A DNA stretch of 64,000 nucleotides from Heterocephalus glaber (taxonomy: Eukaryota > Chordata > Mammalia > Rodentia > Bathyergidae). Both the position numbers and the translations under genes were made by a program. How positions within the stretch are numbered: the first letter of the stretch is position 1; each line of letters begins with the position of its first letter. The DNA is taken from contig NW_004624784.1 of the NCBI RefSeq assembly GCF_000247695.1, positions 11,622,875 to 11,686,874 on the forward strand, read 5' to 3'. The notes under the pieces are model-generated. The model saw nothing but the letters and a program-made list of their open reading frames with translations, did no database searches and was not told where the DNA came from. Positions 54,974 to 64,000 of the stretch are shown here, piece after piece.

Positions 54974-57070
54974 TCAGCTGTTCACTCCCATGCCTGTGGT
55001 TGTCTGCCTGTGTGTTTACCCTTTTCTGTGTTTGGGGTGGGGTTTTTGCCCTTTTGCTTTCTTCCTTCCTTGGTTTGCAATTCATCTCATTTCCATCCTT
55101 TCCTTTGTGGTGCTTTGTTCTTCCATTCAATCTCTCACCCTCTTCCTGTCTCTCTTGGTGTCTCTTCCCCACTCTTCGTCTCTCTCTTCCTCTCTTTCCC
55201 TGCACCCCTCAACCATCTTCTTTCTCCATGTGCTCCTCCTGCCTTCTCTCAGCCTTCTCACTCTGCCACTTGGCTTCGTTTCCTTTGTCTCTCACAGGCT
55301 TTTGTTCACACTTGGCCCTTGGAAACCAAAGCATGAGAGACCCTAGGGACACCCTGTCGTCATTCCCCAGGCGGGTGACTCCTGCCTGAGAAGGAAGGGT
55401 GGAGCCACGCAGGAAGAGCGCCCACACTCAGACACTATTGGGATGTGGAAAGGGTTCACAGTGCGTGTAAGTCACCCCGGTCTCTGCAGCAGAAGTCCAA
55501 AGCACAGCAGAGACTGAGAGAGGGGTGTGCACCGGGGACTGAGCCAGAAAAGGGGGCCCTAGGGCAAGGTGAGGGAGACAGGGCTTCTTTCTGGACTTTT
55601 GATTTTTTGTAGATCATGAAGATGCCACAGAAAGAAGTGGGTGAATCATCAGCTCTGAGTGGCCACAGGCCTGGCTGGTGACAAAGCATCATGGGTGCCA
55701 CTTGGGAGTCCCAGGAGGCCTTGGGCTCTGGAGAGAGCTCTCCCATCCTGCCTGAGATGAGGAGCTGCTGGCGTGGCTGGGCCTCTGGCTTTGTTCAGAG
55801 GACCCAAGGCTCCCACTCGCCCCCAGCAGGCTGGGCCAGGGTTGTGCCAGCTCCCTTTTTCTCCCTGCCATCCCTTCATCTCTCCCTCTCCTCTTCTCCC
55901 CTTCACACGCCTTGGTCTCTCCCTGTTCTCTCCTGGTCCAGAGGGTGCTGGCTGGACTCGGGTGCAGCCAGATCCCTGGCTCCAGGAGCCCCTCAGCGAG
56001 AGCCCCAGATTCTGGAGGGACCATGCTGTATCTTGTGCTGACCCGAGGCAGGGCAATGTGGACATCTGTACAGGCTGCTATAGATGGCCCCCCCAAGAAG
56101 TCTACGTGCCAGCATGGGACAAGCAAGGCACCTCAACAATCAGGCGTTCACCATGCCTAAAAGCAGGGTTAGCTCACTAAGAGTCTCCGGAACCAGGGTC
56201 CCAGGAATGCCACCCAAAATAGGAGGTCCCTTTCAGCTCCACCCTTCCAGACAGACCCTCCACCAGACTCAGCCTGCTTGGCTACCTAAAACCCAAGGGA
56301 GGCAAGTCAGCCCTCCCTACTCCAGGGGGCGTTCTCTGTCCAGTACCTGACAGAGCCTGGAGGCGCTTCCAGGAGTCTAAGGTGCCCTTGGAGCCAGCAT
56401 CCCAGCAGGAGCCTAGTATCAGTTTGAGCAGTCTCAGCACTGTTTCTTAGGCCACACACGCTGGTCACAACAATCTTCGGACCGCGGGCTGAGAGGGCAT
56501 CCTCCGACCCCTCTGGCCATTGCCAGGTAAATGCTCCCACCACGGCCTCTGTGTAGAGCAAGCCTGCCACCTGGTGGTGAGGTCTCCCAACTACAGTCCG
56601 GGGCTCCTGAGGGTGGTTCTCACTAGCGCTTTGGGTCTGCAACCCGGGTGCCAGCTGCTGGCAGTGGGTCCTTCAGAGCAACCTCTAAAGCCAATGCCAT
56701 CACACTGAAAGTTTGTGGGGATGGAAAATCAGAAGATAGGAGTGGGTTTCAACTGAAAGGGGGCACCCATGGGGAGAGCCAGAGTGGACAGTCTTCTAGT
56801 AGCTCACTTGTCTCTTCTCTGGATGTGGAAGAAGCATGGATGCTTGGGGCAGTGGAAGCCAGGAGCATGGGTTCTATTGGGTAGATATCTGGGTGCCACT
56901 CCCGGCTCCACCACTGCCCAGCAATGGGCCAGATAGTGGTTTCCTCCATGGACACACAGTGCCCCCCCCGCCCCCCGAAGGATGGCTCTAGGGCAGGAAG
57001 GGTCTTGGGATCATCTAGGCGAATGGAGGCTGCACTAGGAGTGCCATGGAGCCCTGGGCACTCTTATCTT
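54974..57070. other. GC-moderate unassigned sequence
   Basis: About 2 kb with many overlapping open frames (for example plus 54791-55389 in three frames, minus 55649-56126). Three-frame openness reflects a pyrimidine-rich plus strand at 55030-55270 rather than coding. A C-rich run with one G lies at 56962-56977. No gene, repeat family or promoter recognised. Confidence 0.4.
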
Positions 57071-57575
57071 CATGGGCTTTTTCCTCCACACACACAAAAA
57101 ATTACATTAAAATTATGTTATGATTACTTTGTTATAAAGATTAATATTCCATATTAGAATATTTTCCTCAACCTAAATGTTCAGGGTGTTTTTTCTTCTG
57201 GCTTTAAAAGAAATTAGAATATTTGTGTATATCTACTGTACCTACAGATAAATTAGCCCTTCATCCAAGCTCTTCCCCTGATGAATGAGGACACTGGAGT
57301 CCCAAAGGGGAAGAGCCCTGCCCACTGGCACACAGGCACAGGCCCCAAACTCCCCAAAGCAGAGCTCTTTCCATGACCTGTTTAACCTTCTTCAAGAGGC
57401 AGGAAACTCCTTGCGACCTAGCAGCGTAGGCCAAGAGTCCCTCATCCAGCCCCGTGAGGTACTTAGGTTGCCTACAACTTGGACTCCCTGGCTGGGATCT
57501 GCTTCTCCCCTGCCCTGAACAGTGGCCTTCTCTCCCCCAGCCCTGGCCACGCAGCTGAGTCACCACCACCACTGC
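57071..57575. other. Unassigned noncoding sequence
   Basis: AT-rich at 57090-57260, then GC-moderate. No gene. Confidence 0.4.
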
Positions 57576-57579
57576 AGGT

Positions 57580-57830
57580 CTTTGGCCTGCTGTCTTATTA
57601 ATTCCTAATTTCCAATTTGCAAGAAGAGAGAACCTTAAACCTCGATCTCACCAGCCCAGCAATCACACAGATGATCCAAGTATCTCTGGACAGCCTTTAA
57701 TTTATTTCCCAGTGCACGCGGGCACTGCTGAGAAACTTGATGGCACCAGCTTAAACATAATAAATTACTCAAGTACCAGAGATTAGTTAATAAAGCTGCA
57801 GGCTCCCTCCCAGCCCTTGCCGACTTGGTC
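57580..57830. promoter_or_regulatory. Candidate conserved noncoding element
   Basis: Repeat-free block with 'cttattaattcctaatttcc', 'ggacagcctttaatttattt', 'taaacataataaattactca' and 'gagattagttaataaagctg'. Dense TTAAT/TAAAT cores next to GC-rich flanks. Function inferred. Confidence 0.42.
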
Positions 57831-58980
57831 TACAACACCAAAGTTTCCTTTGAAGATGCCCAAGTAAAGGGGTGGGGACCCCAGTGGTAGGTGTCCCCAG
57901 CTCTGAGTAAGCCGTCCATCCTCCTTATTAGCACCTTTGATACAAGGCAGAAGTTTGCCCCCAAACTCAGACTTTTCCTAGTGTAGTTCTCAACACATAG
58001 ATGATGGTCATAATTCAGTGGTGGCAAATCTGACCCTTGCTTGGGTGCAGCTTGGAAGACCAAGAATCAGAGGATGCCCAAAAATGAAGATAGATGTGAT
58101 TACCTTTAGAGCCAAACAAAGGGGATGGAGAGACTTTTCTTGGAGATACAAAGGGTCCAGGATAGTCTTTAAGCATCTAGAGGGCCTGTCCCTCACTCAT
58201 TCCCTGCCAGATGTGTCTTTACAGTCTCATGTCCATACACCAGCTCCTCATCCCCAGTGCCTCTGTCCCCCATGGTGGCCCTGCGATGCTTTGGCCTCAC
58301 TTACCCCTACATGATCCAACCCCACTTCCTCTGATTACAAATGTGACTCCCTTTCTTGCCTAATAAAATGTGGTTCTGATACTTGGAATTCATTGTAACC
58401 TTCTAGTGGTAATAAAAGCTAGGAGACTGGGAAGGATATTTGAGGGTGTGCCTCACCTTCTGAGAAACCTCAAACAGGAGATTCTTGTCTGCTTGAGTAG
58501 CTCAGCAAAACAGTGAAAGAGAATGGATGAGGAAAACTCAGAATTCAGTCCTAGTCCATGATATTGGAAACAGGGCTTTGATAAGGGGCAGGAGGAAGTG
58601 TAGATAAAGAAAGTCTGTAAAGTGCTAGTAGGAACCACATCCTGCCTAAGAATCTCCCCTCACTCCCTCAGCTCAGATCCCCCAAGCCTAACATTTCAAT
58701 AAAGATAAACCCAATAACCACATTCTCCTCATCTTCCCTTTCTTATGCCTGACACCAAAGCCAGAGCTTCTGGCTGGTGGGTGCACAGAACATTCCCAGC
58801 CCCTAAACACACAGCTTAAACTCACATCAGATGAGAGTGAAACTTCTTCCCCAGCCCTGTGTAGAAGCACAGTGCTCCTGAGGCTGAAGAAACTGTCACC
58901 GAAGTCACCTTTGTTCCCAGGCACTAGTATAGCTCATTGTTATCAGCAATAAACCTTCTTCAGTATCTCTACTTCTTGCC
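57831..58980. other. Unassigned noncoding sequence
   Basis: About 1.1 kb with no gene or confident repeat. Confidence 0.4.
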
Positions 58981-58984
58981 TTCT

Positions 58985-59200
58985 ATAATGCTCAAAATAC
59001 TGCCTACGCATGTTCTTGCTTATGCAGAGAGAGCCTCCCTTCGCACAATGGACGGTTGCTGAATATGGTGTAAATTGAATCACATTATAAACGCACTAGG
59101 GGAATCCTAACATGAATCCTTTACAAAGTGAATAATCAGCCCTTAATTTATCATTAGTGTAAGCTCAGATTTTTATATAACAAATTTGTTTGATGTGAGC
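58985..59200. promoter_or_regulatory. Candidate conserved noncoding element (weak)
   Basis: 'cgcacaatggacggttgctg', 'aattgaatcacattataaac', 'gaataatcagcccttaattt' and 'atcattagtgtaagctcaga' form a repeat-free AT-rich block. Confidence 0.33.
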
Positions 59201-59212
59201 AAAACCTGCTTG

Positions 59213-59215
<3 letters not shown>

Positions 59216-59253
<38 letters not shown>
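59216..59253. repeat. (CA)n microsatellite
   Basis: Uninterrupted CA run of about 18 units. Confidence 0.97.
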
Positions 59254-59255
<2 letters not shown>

Positions 59256-59568
59256 TCCTGGGGAGTAGAAACTGCAGTGCCTGGTATAGTGCCAAGCACA
59301 AATTAGTCTTAAGCATTTTCTGAGACCAATACTGGCAAACAATAGCACCAAGGATTAATTATACAAAAGCATTGTTTCCATTCAAAACAAAGGACAACTG
59401 AGGCCCTGAATAGACTGATAGTTTATTGCTGAAATCCATCTCCATAGAGAAGATTATTTCCAGATTTTAGAGGAATGTCAGGCACTCCTGAGTCATAAAG
59501 GTGAGATGTAAGAACAAATAGAACAAAGATTAGAAGAGCTGTAAGGACTGATTTTGCAGATTGCTCGG
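59254..59568. other. Unassigned noncoding sequence
   Basis: A short sense MIR/L2 tail ('cagtgcctggtatagtgcca') lies at 59275-59294. No gene. Confidence 0.4.
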
Positions 59569-59955
59569 TGTCTTAGTTACTTTTCTTATTGCTGAAACAA
59601 AATACCTGACACCTAAAGTTAAAGGAGGAAAGATTTATTTGGCTCATAGTTTGTAGAGGTTTCAGACCATAATTGGCTGGCTCCAGGGCTGGGTGGCATC
59701 TCAGAGGAAAAACAGTTCATGGTGGGAAGGAGGTAGCAAAGCAACAAGGGACAACCACAGCTCTCTCTATCCCTTACATGTTATCCGGGCTACTCAGAGC
59801 AGGTAGCACTCACACCCTTAATCCTAGAACCTTGATCCCAGCATTGCACCATGAATCAATCCCAGTATCACACACTCTAGATCCAGCCATCTCTGAAAAA
59901 GCCCTATCTAGGCCACATGAGGCTTTAGGGGGACATCTAGACACAAACCATAACA
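59569..59955 (-). mobile_element. Rodent-type MaLR LTR, antisense
   Basis: Begins TG ('tgtcttagttacttttctta') and ends CA ('cacaaaccataaca'), 387 bp. Internal phrases 'gaaacaaaatacctgacacc', 'ggaaagatttatttggctca' and 'agaggtttcagaccataatt' match a MaLR-like LTR common in rodent genomes. Solo LTR with no internal region. The frame at 59673-60011 starts inside it and is not a gene. Confidence 0.8.
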
Positions 59956-62660
59956 CGGGGTTTCCCATTAGAGCCTGCAGGCCCAAGGGTAGGTTGGGAG
60001 TGAGTCTGTGAAGAGGAAGGAGATGGGGCGCTGTGATCTCAAGTCTCCTGATTTCTGCGAGAGTGAGCAGGCCTGGCCTCCGCCTCAAGGGGCCCAGGCT
60101 TCCTTGAACTCCTCTCCAAGTCTTTCTTATAATGCACTGTTGGATGCCACCCTCTGTGTCTGTCCCCTTCAGATGCATCTAGAAATGGCTGGGACTTCTG
60201 TCTGTGTGGACAGATCTCCAGACACCTCGCCCCAGACACCACAGCTTGGGCATGTCAGAGACTCAGGGATTAAAACACACTTTAAAGAACTTTCTCCTCT
60301 CTGATCTCACACCTCAGTGTCCTGGAAAGGCCTCGGTCTCCCCAAGCCGAGACCCCTATGACTTTCAACCTAAGAAAACCTGAATTTGGTGTCCATCCTG
60401 CCACTGCCAATGACCCATGCTGTTTGCATGTGCCCTTCCTACAATGGTCAAGGTTCCATCCCACACCACTGTTTTCAGTCCTGGCCACAAAACAGAGAGG
60501 TAGGCTTGGTTCCATCATGCCAGGAGGCACTTCCTAAAACCTCACCAGATCTTCTAGGCAGGAGCCACTTCTCCTCTCTACCTCAGGTCCATGGTTTCCT
60601 GGGGGTCAGACCAGTCCATCATAACCTCCCTTCAGCATTGATATCCCTCCATTCCAGATGGCTGAGAATTTTGCAGCTAATCCAAAGACACTGCCTTGAG
60701 GGTGTGTTTAGAAGCAGCTATGAAGAACACAGACAAGCCTGGTTGAGGGAAAGATTACCGGGATCCCTCTCTTTCTACAAAAGGATGGGCCCAATGTACT
60801 CCTCTTTCATGCCATATTCTAAGAGAACAAAGAGAAAAGACAAATGGCAGCAGATGGGATATAGAAAACTGTCTTGGTTGCTAACAAAGGCTAAGTCGGT
60901 GGATGTGGCTGAGTGAGGGGTCCCAAGAGTCAGGGGTGTTACCCACGCTGTCCCAGCAGCAGAGACAGGCAGACCTCTGTACCCAGTGCTGGTGGTGGCG
61001 AGGGGCTGCCCAGCTGTGACCAGTGTCATGGATGAGCTGGAGGGACCTTGGAATCTGCCGTGTGATCTTATCAGAGGACAGAACCAGTAGAAGCTATTCT
61101 CACCACACCCTGTGTACTCTCCCATGTCTCCAGCCAGCACATCTTCTCTCCTTCCTTTCAGCAGAAAGAGCCTGGGAGAGAGTGAGAAGCCGAGAGGCAC
61201 ACTAAGTGAGTTTTCTTCCCCTGGAAGGAAATACCAAGAGGAGCTGAGAAAGAAGCAGGAGCTGTGTGGCAGCCCCCACCCTGCAGTGCCCACCCCACCT
61301 CCAGAGCCCAGCTCACCCCTGAGTCCTGACAGAGACAGCTGTGGGCCCCTCCTCTGCCTCTGCTTCATCACCATGCTGCCAGAGCAAACCTCAACCAATT
61401 CCCTGGGTTTGGAAGGTGCAGGTGCTGGGGAAGGTGGCCTCATTCATTGTCTGCAGGAAGGGAGTCTGGAATCTTCCTCACTGAATATTGACTTAAGGCT
61501 GTAATAAAGTCAAAGAAGACCTGGGGAACCTAAGGTATGGGTCAGATGGTGTTTCTTGAAGAAAGCTGAGAGCACCTGTGTTTAGAGACCTGCAGTGCTT
61601 CACTGATGATTGCCATGAGTGCAGATCCGACAGTCATTCTATCACAGTTCTGGGAGCCGAGGAAGGATGCAGAAATCCTAACTTCCGGATAACCGCACCA
61701 GGCACCACACACTCATTTGTAGCAAACAGCCTTGTTACTCTTAGTAGTAAACTATGCACAGAAACAAGAGTGGATTCAAGATTTTTCTTTTTAAAACATC
61801 ACTTGTATTCATACTTCCATGTGCCCTTGGGTAAAAAAGGGGTGATGTTATTGTTAGTACCACCAGGTTTGTTCATAACCCACAGCCAATCTTATCTATG
61901 CCTATAATCTGCGTAAATTTAAAAGCCATCTGTCTTGGAAAGAAAGTGGAAGAATCATGGAAATAATGTTGCAAACTATCCTTGTAAACTAAAAAATGAT
62001 TTTATAGGTGGGTTGTTTTTACCATCACCATCATGGCTTTCGGGAAGGAAAGAACTTGCTTTGAATCAAGGTTGATGAAGGAGAAAGCCTCCTGGACCAC
62101 TCCCATCTGCATCTGACTCAGATAATCCCTGGGCTTCTCCTGCACAATCTGGCAGCAGTAAAGGATATAGCTGCTCCAGCTGGGGGACACTGTTTTATGT
62201 GTAGCCCAGATGTTGTGCTCCCAACTCTGCCACCCTAAATAGAAGTGAAGTTGACCAAAATTACCAATTCCAAGCCTATGGGAATTCAGAGCCACCTCTA
62301 ATTTCCATTAGTTCCCCTCAGCCAGGCCACTGCAGTCATGTGGTTTTTGGTCCTGCATCCCTATGTGCTCTTTCCATTCCCCTCTGCACCCCACATCGCA
62401 CCAACCAGGCCTCTCCATGGAGGCTCAGGGAAAGACGTAAGTGCCCCAAGCTCTTCCTGAGTTTAGCAACACTTCTGGAAATGTGGCATGTGAGGGTGCC
62501 GTAGTGGACATGCAGCCTCCATTGATGTCACTGGGGCTCTATCTCACCCCCTACTTCTCTATCTCCCCTCTAAAGAAAACCCTCAGTCTCCTGGTTCTGC
62601 TCAACAATTGTTCCAATATCCAGGTCCTTTGGAATCTCAGCTTTTCTCCTTCCAAAAACT
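59956..62660. other. Unassigned noncoding sequence
   Basis: About 2.7 kb with no confident repeat or gene. The largest frames (plus 60386-60916, minus 60775-61443, plus 61112-61504) overlap on both strands, and none shows a recognised domain. Low repeat density leaves open an unrecognised noncoding transcript, for which I see no direct evidence. Confidence 0.4.
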
Positions 62661-62990
62661 AAGAGAAGGAAATGTCGCTCAAGTGACACAGCTAGGAAAG
62701 AGCTATCAACTCAACCTAATTGGAAGCACTGTGAGGTCAGGAACAGGCCCTTAAGTACTACTGAGATGCAGACCTCAGCTTAACGAACTCTGTAATAACA
62801 GTCAGTTCTCATTGCTGGTGGTAGTTACAGTCTACCAAGTTGCCACATGCACTGAATTAGCAGATGCTGAGCCATTGCTCCCAAGGAAATGAAGGATGAA
62901 GCTATGCAAGGCTTTTGTCACAACATTTTTATCAACTGATCAATACATAACCCTGTTTTATGTGTGTTTCTGCTTAAAGACAACTTATTT
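62661..62990. other. Unassigned sequence with a MIR trace
   Basis: 'gtgacacagctaggaaagag' at about 62684-62703 is antisense-MIR-like. No gene. Confidence 0.35.
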
Positions 62991-63005
62991 AATACATACT
63001 GTTGA

Positions 63006-63089
63006 AAGGGCCGGGATTTAGCTCAGTGCCACCGTGCCTGCCTTAAAAGCACAAGGTCCTGAGTTTGACCCCCGGTACCAAAAAAAAAA
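63006..63089 (+). mobile_element. ID-type SINE with perfect 15-bp target duplication
   Basis: 'gggccgggatttagctcagt' (A box), 'gccaccgtgcctgccttaaa', B-box 'gagtttgacccccggtacc' and a poly-A tail. The sequence aatacatactgttga is duplicated exactly at 62991-63005 and 63090-63104. Confidence 0.95.
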
Positions 63090-63104
63090 AATACATACTG
63101 TTGA

Positions 63105-63475
63105 CTCACTGAACTCAAGGTCAACAGTACTGTAACTTGCACCTCAACAAAACTTACCTAGCATACATTTTCCTTACAATGAGAGACTGTGGGCAGCACT
63201 TCAGCACAACATGTAGGTCCATTTTAGTCAGCAAAATTAGTAATGAAAGCACAAAAAGCAAAAAAATAAAAAGGATGCCACTAAATAACCCCCTAAAGAC
63301 ACATTTTTACAATACAAGGGCAGAAACAAGAAGGCTGTAGGTCACCTTGATCAGCCCCCGCTGGGAATGTGTACATTAGGTGACTCAACTTTCTCACCAC
63401 TTTGCAGATGTCTGTGTTGGACTATGAATATGCCATTTATATTGATTTGGGGGCTATAAATTTTAGCAAGTAGGC
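63105..63475. other. Unassigned noncoding sequence
   Basis: No gene recognised. Confidence 0.4.
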
Positions 63476-63479
63476 AAAT

Positions 63480-63865
63480 TTTCAAATATAGATGCAAGGA
63501 ATGATGAATGTCAACTGTAGGTGAATACCATAGAATACTATTCAGCAATGAAAAGGAATGGGCTGTAGACGCAAACAACAATCTGGATAAATCTCAAACG
63601 CATGGTACTGAGTGAAAGAAGCTGACATGATGTATGATCTTAATCATATTACATCGAGAAAAGACAAAACTAGAGCAATGGAGAACAGATCAGGGATAAA
63701 GGTGGGGAAAAGTCTCAGTATAGTAAAGGGATAGCACAAGAGAATTTTGGGAGTGATGAAACCATGCTGTGTCCTGATTGTGGTGTCAACATTCATAAAA
63801 CTGTACTTCAAGGGGAAAAAAGTTAATTTTATTTTATAATGATTTAAGAAACAAAATACATACCA
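63480..63865 (+). mobile_element. L1 LINE 3' end, sense
   Basis: Sense L1M-type 3' end: 'accatagaatactattcagc', 'ctggataaatctcaaacgca', 'ggtactgagtgaaagaagct', 'agcacaagagaattttggga', 'gtcctgattgtggtgtcaac' and 'ttcataaaactgtacttcaa'. The ORF2 C-terminal stretch is frame-broken. Confidence 0.9.
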
Positions 63866-64000
63866 TAATAATAAGTCACCAGAGATGTAATACCCTGGAT
63901 GCTAATCAAGACTCCGCTGCTGCATTCCACTGACCCCACAGAAAGGTAACTGTGGTCACTACAACCTTTGTATCTTCCTGGCAGCCTTGTCAGAGGAAGA
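63866..64000. other. Unassigned sequence at window edge
   Basis: No feature recognised. Confidence 0.35.

Noticed and set aside
54791..55389. Plus strand open in three frames, with hydrophobic-looking products
   Set aside because: The plus strand is pyrimidine-rich, which depletes stops and yields Leu/Ser/Phe by composition.
55649..56126. Overlapping minus-strand frames of 138 and 145 codons
   Set aside because: Two frames of the same strand and several plus frames are open together, the signature of stop-poor GC-rich sequence, not coding.
60775..61443. 222-codon minus-strand open frame
   Set aside because: No recognised motif and overlaps plus-strand frames at 60386-60916 and 61112-61504.
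1..64000. Search by eye for CRISPR-like arrays, phage or bacterial operons
   Set aside because: No regularly spaced repeats, ribosome binding sites or dense coding; the sequence is vertebrate nuclear DNA.

Overview
The window is mammalian nuclear DNA, almost certainly from a rodent. The main clue is its SINEs. Four copies of a tRNA-derived ID-type SINE (about 26485, 29512, 44204 and 63006) carry the pol III A-box/B-box layout and an A-rich tail. Two further copies (about 26613 and 51485) fuse a 7SL-derived B1-like head to an ID-like tail. That B1-dID arrangement is known mainly from squirrels, dormice and their relatives, so a squirrel-related rodent is the best guess, not a proof. Ancient mammalian repeats (MIR, L2, MaLR LTRs, L1 3' ends, Tigger and MER2 DNA transposons) make up the rest of the recognisable repeat content.

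I find no protein-coding gene, rRNA, tRNA, snRNA or CRISPR array. None of the open frames looks like an exon: the longest lie in GC-rich or microsatellite sequence, overlap open frames on the other strand and match no family I know. There is no convincing CpG island or promoter. The window reads as intergenic or intronic sequence.

Layout: 1-14 kb is mostly unassigned sequence with MIR, L2, MaLR, L1 and MER2 relics. At 14.33-15.0 kb there is an AT-rich block dense in TAATTA cores with an octamer site and a 14-bp palindrome; it looks like a developmental enhancer. 15-27 kb has repeats, a 100-N assembly gap inside a GGA purine tract, and a Tigger MITE nested in a MaLR LTR. Further blocks with the look of conserved noncoding elements lie near 27.5-28.0, 32.64-33.11, 39.16-39.64, 42.36-42.63, 43.04-43.54, 47.33-47.72, 48.93-49.09, 54.14-54.60, 57.58-57.83 and 58.99-59.20 kb. 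Regulatory function is inferred from composition and motif content only; no alignment was possible.

The two most unusual observations are: (1) a still-readable stretch of a LINE apurinic-endonuclease domain (GDFNLNW ... LTKLISQPTR, 39438-39584) inside one candidate conserved block, suggesting an ancient non-LTR retrotransposon piece kept for a noncoding role; and (2) a candidate regulatory block at 43.04-43.54 kb that seems to be built from three or four diverged units about 110 bp apart. Taken together the window resembles a regulatory gene desert or large intron near a developmental gene, which I cannot name.
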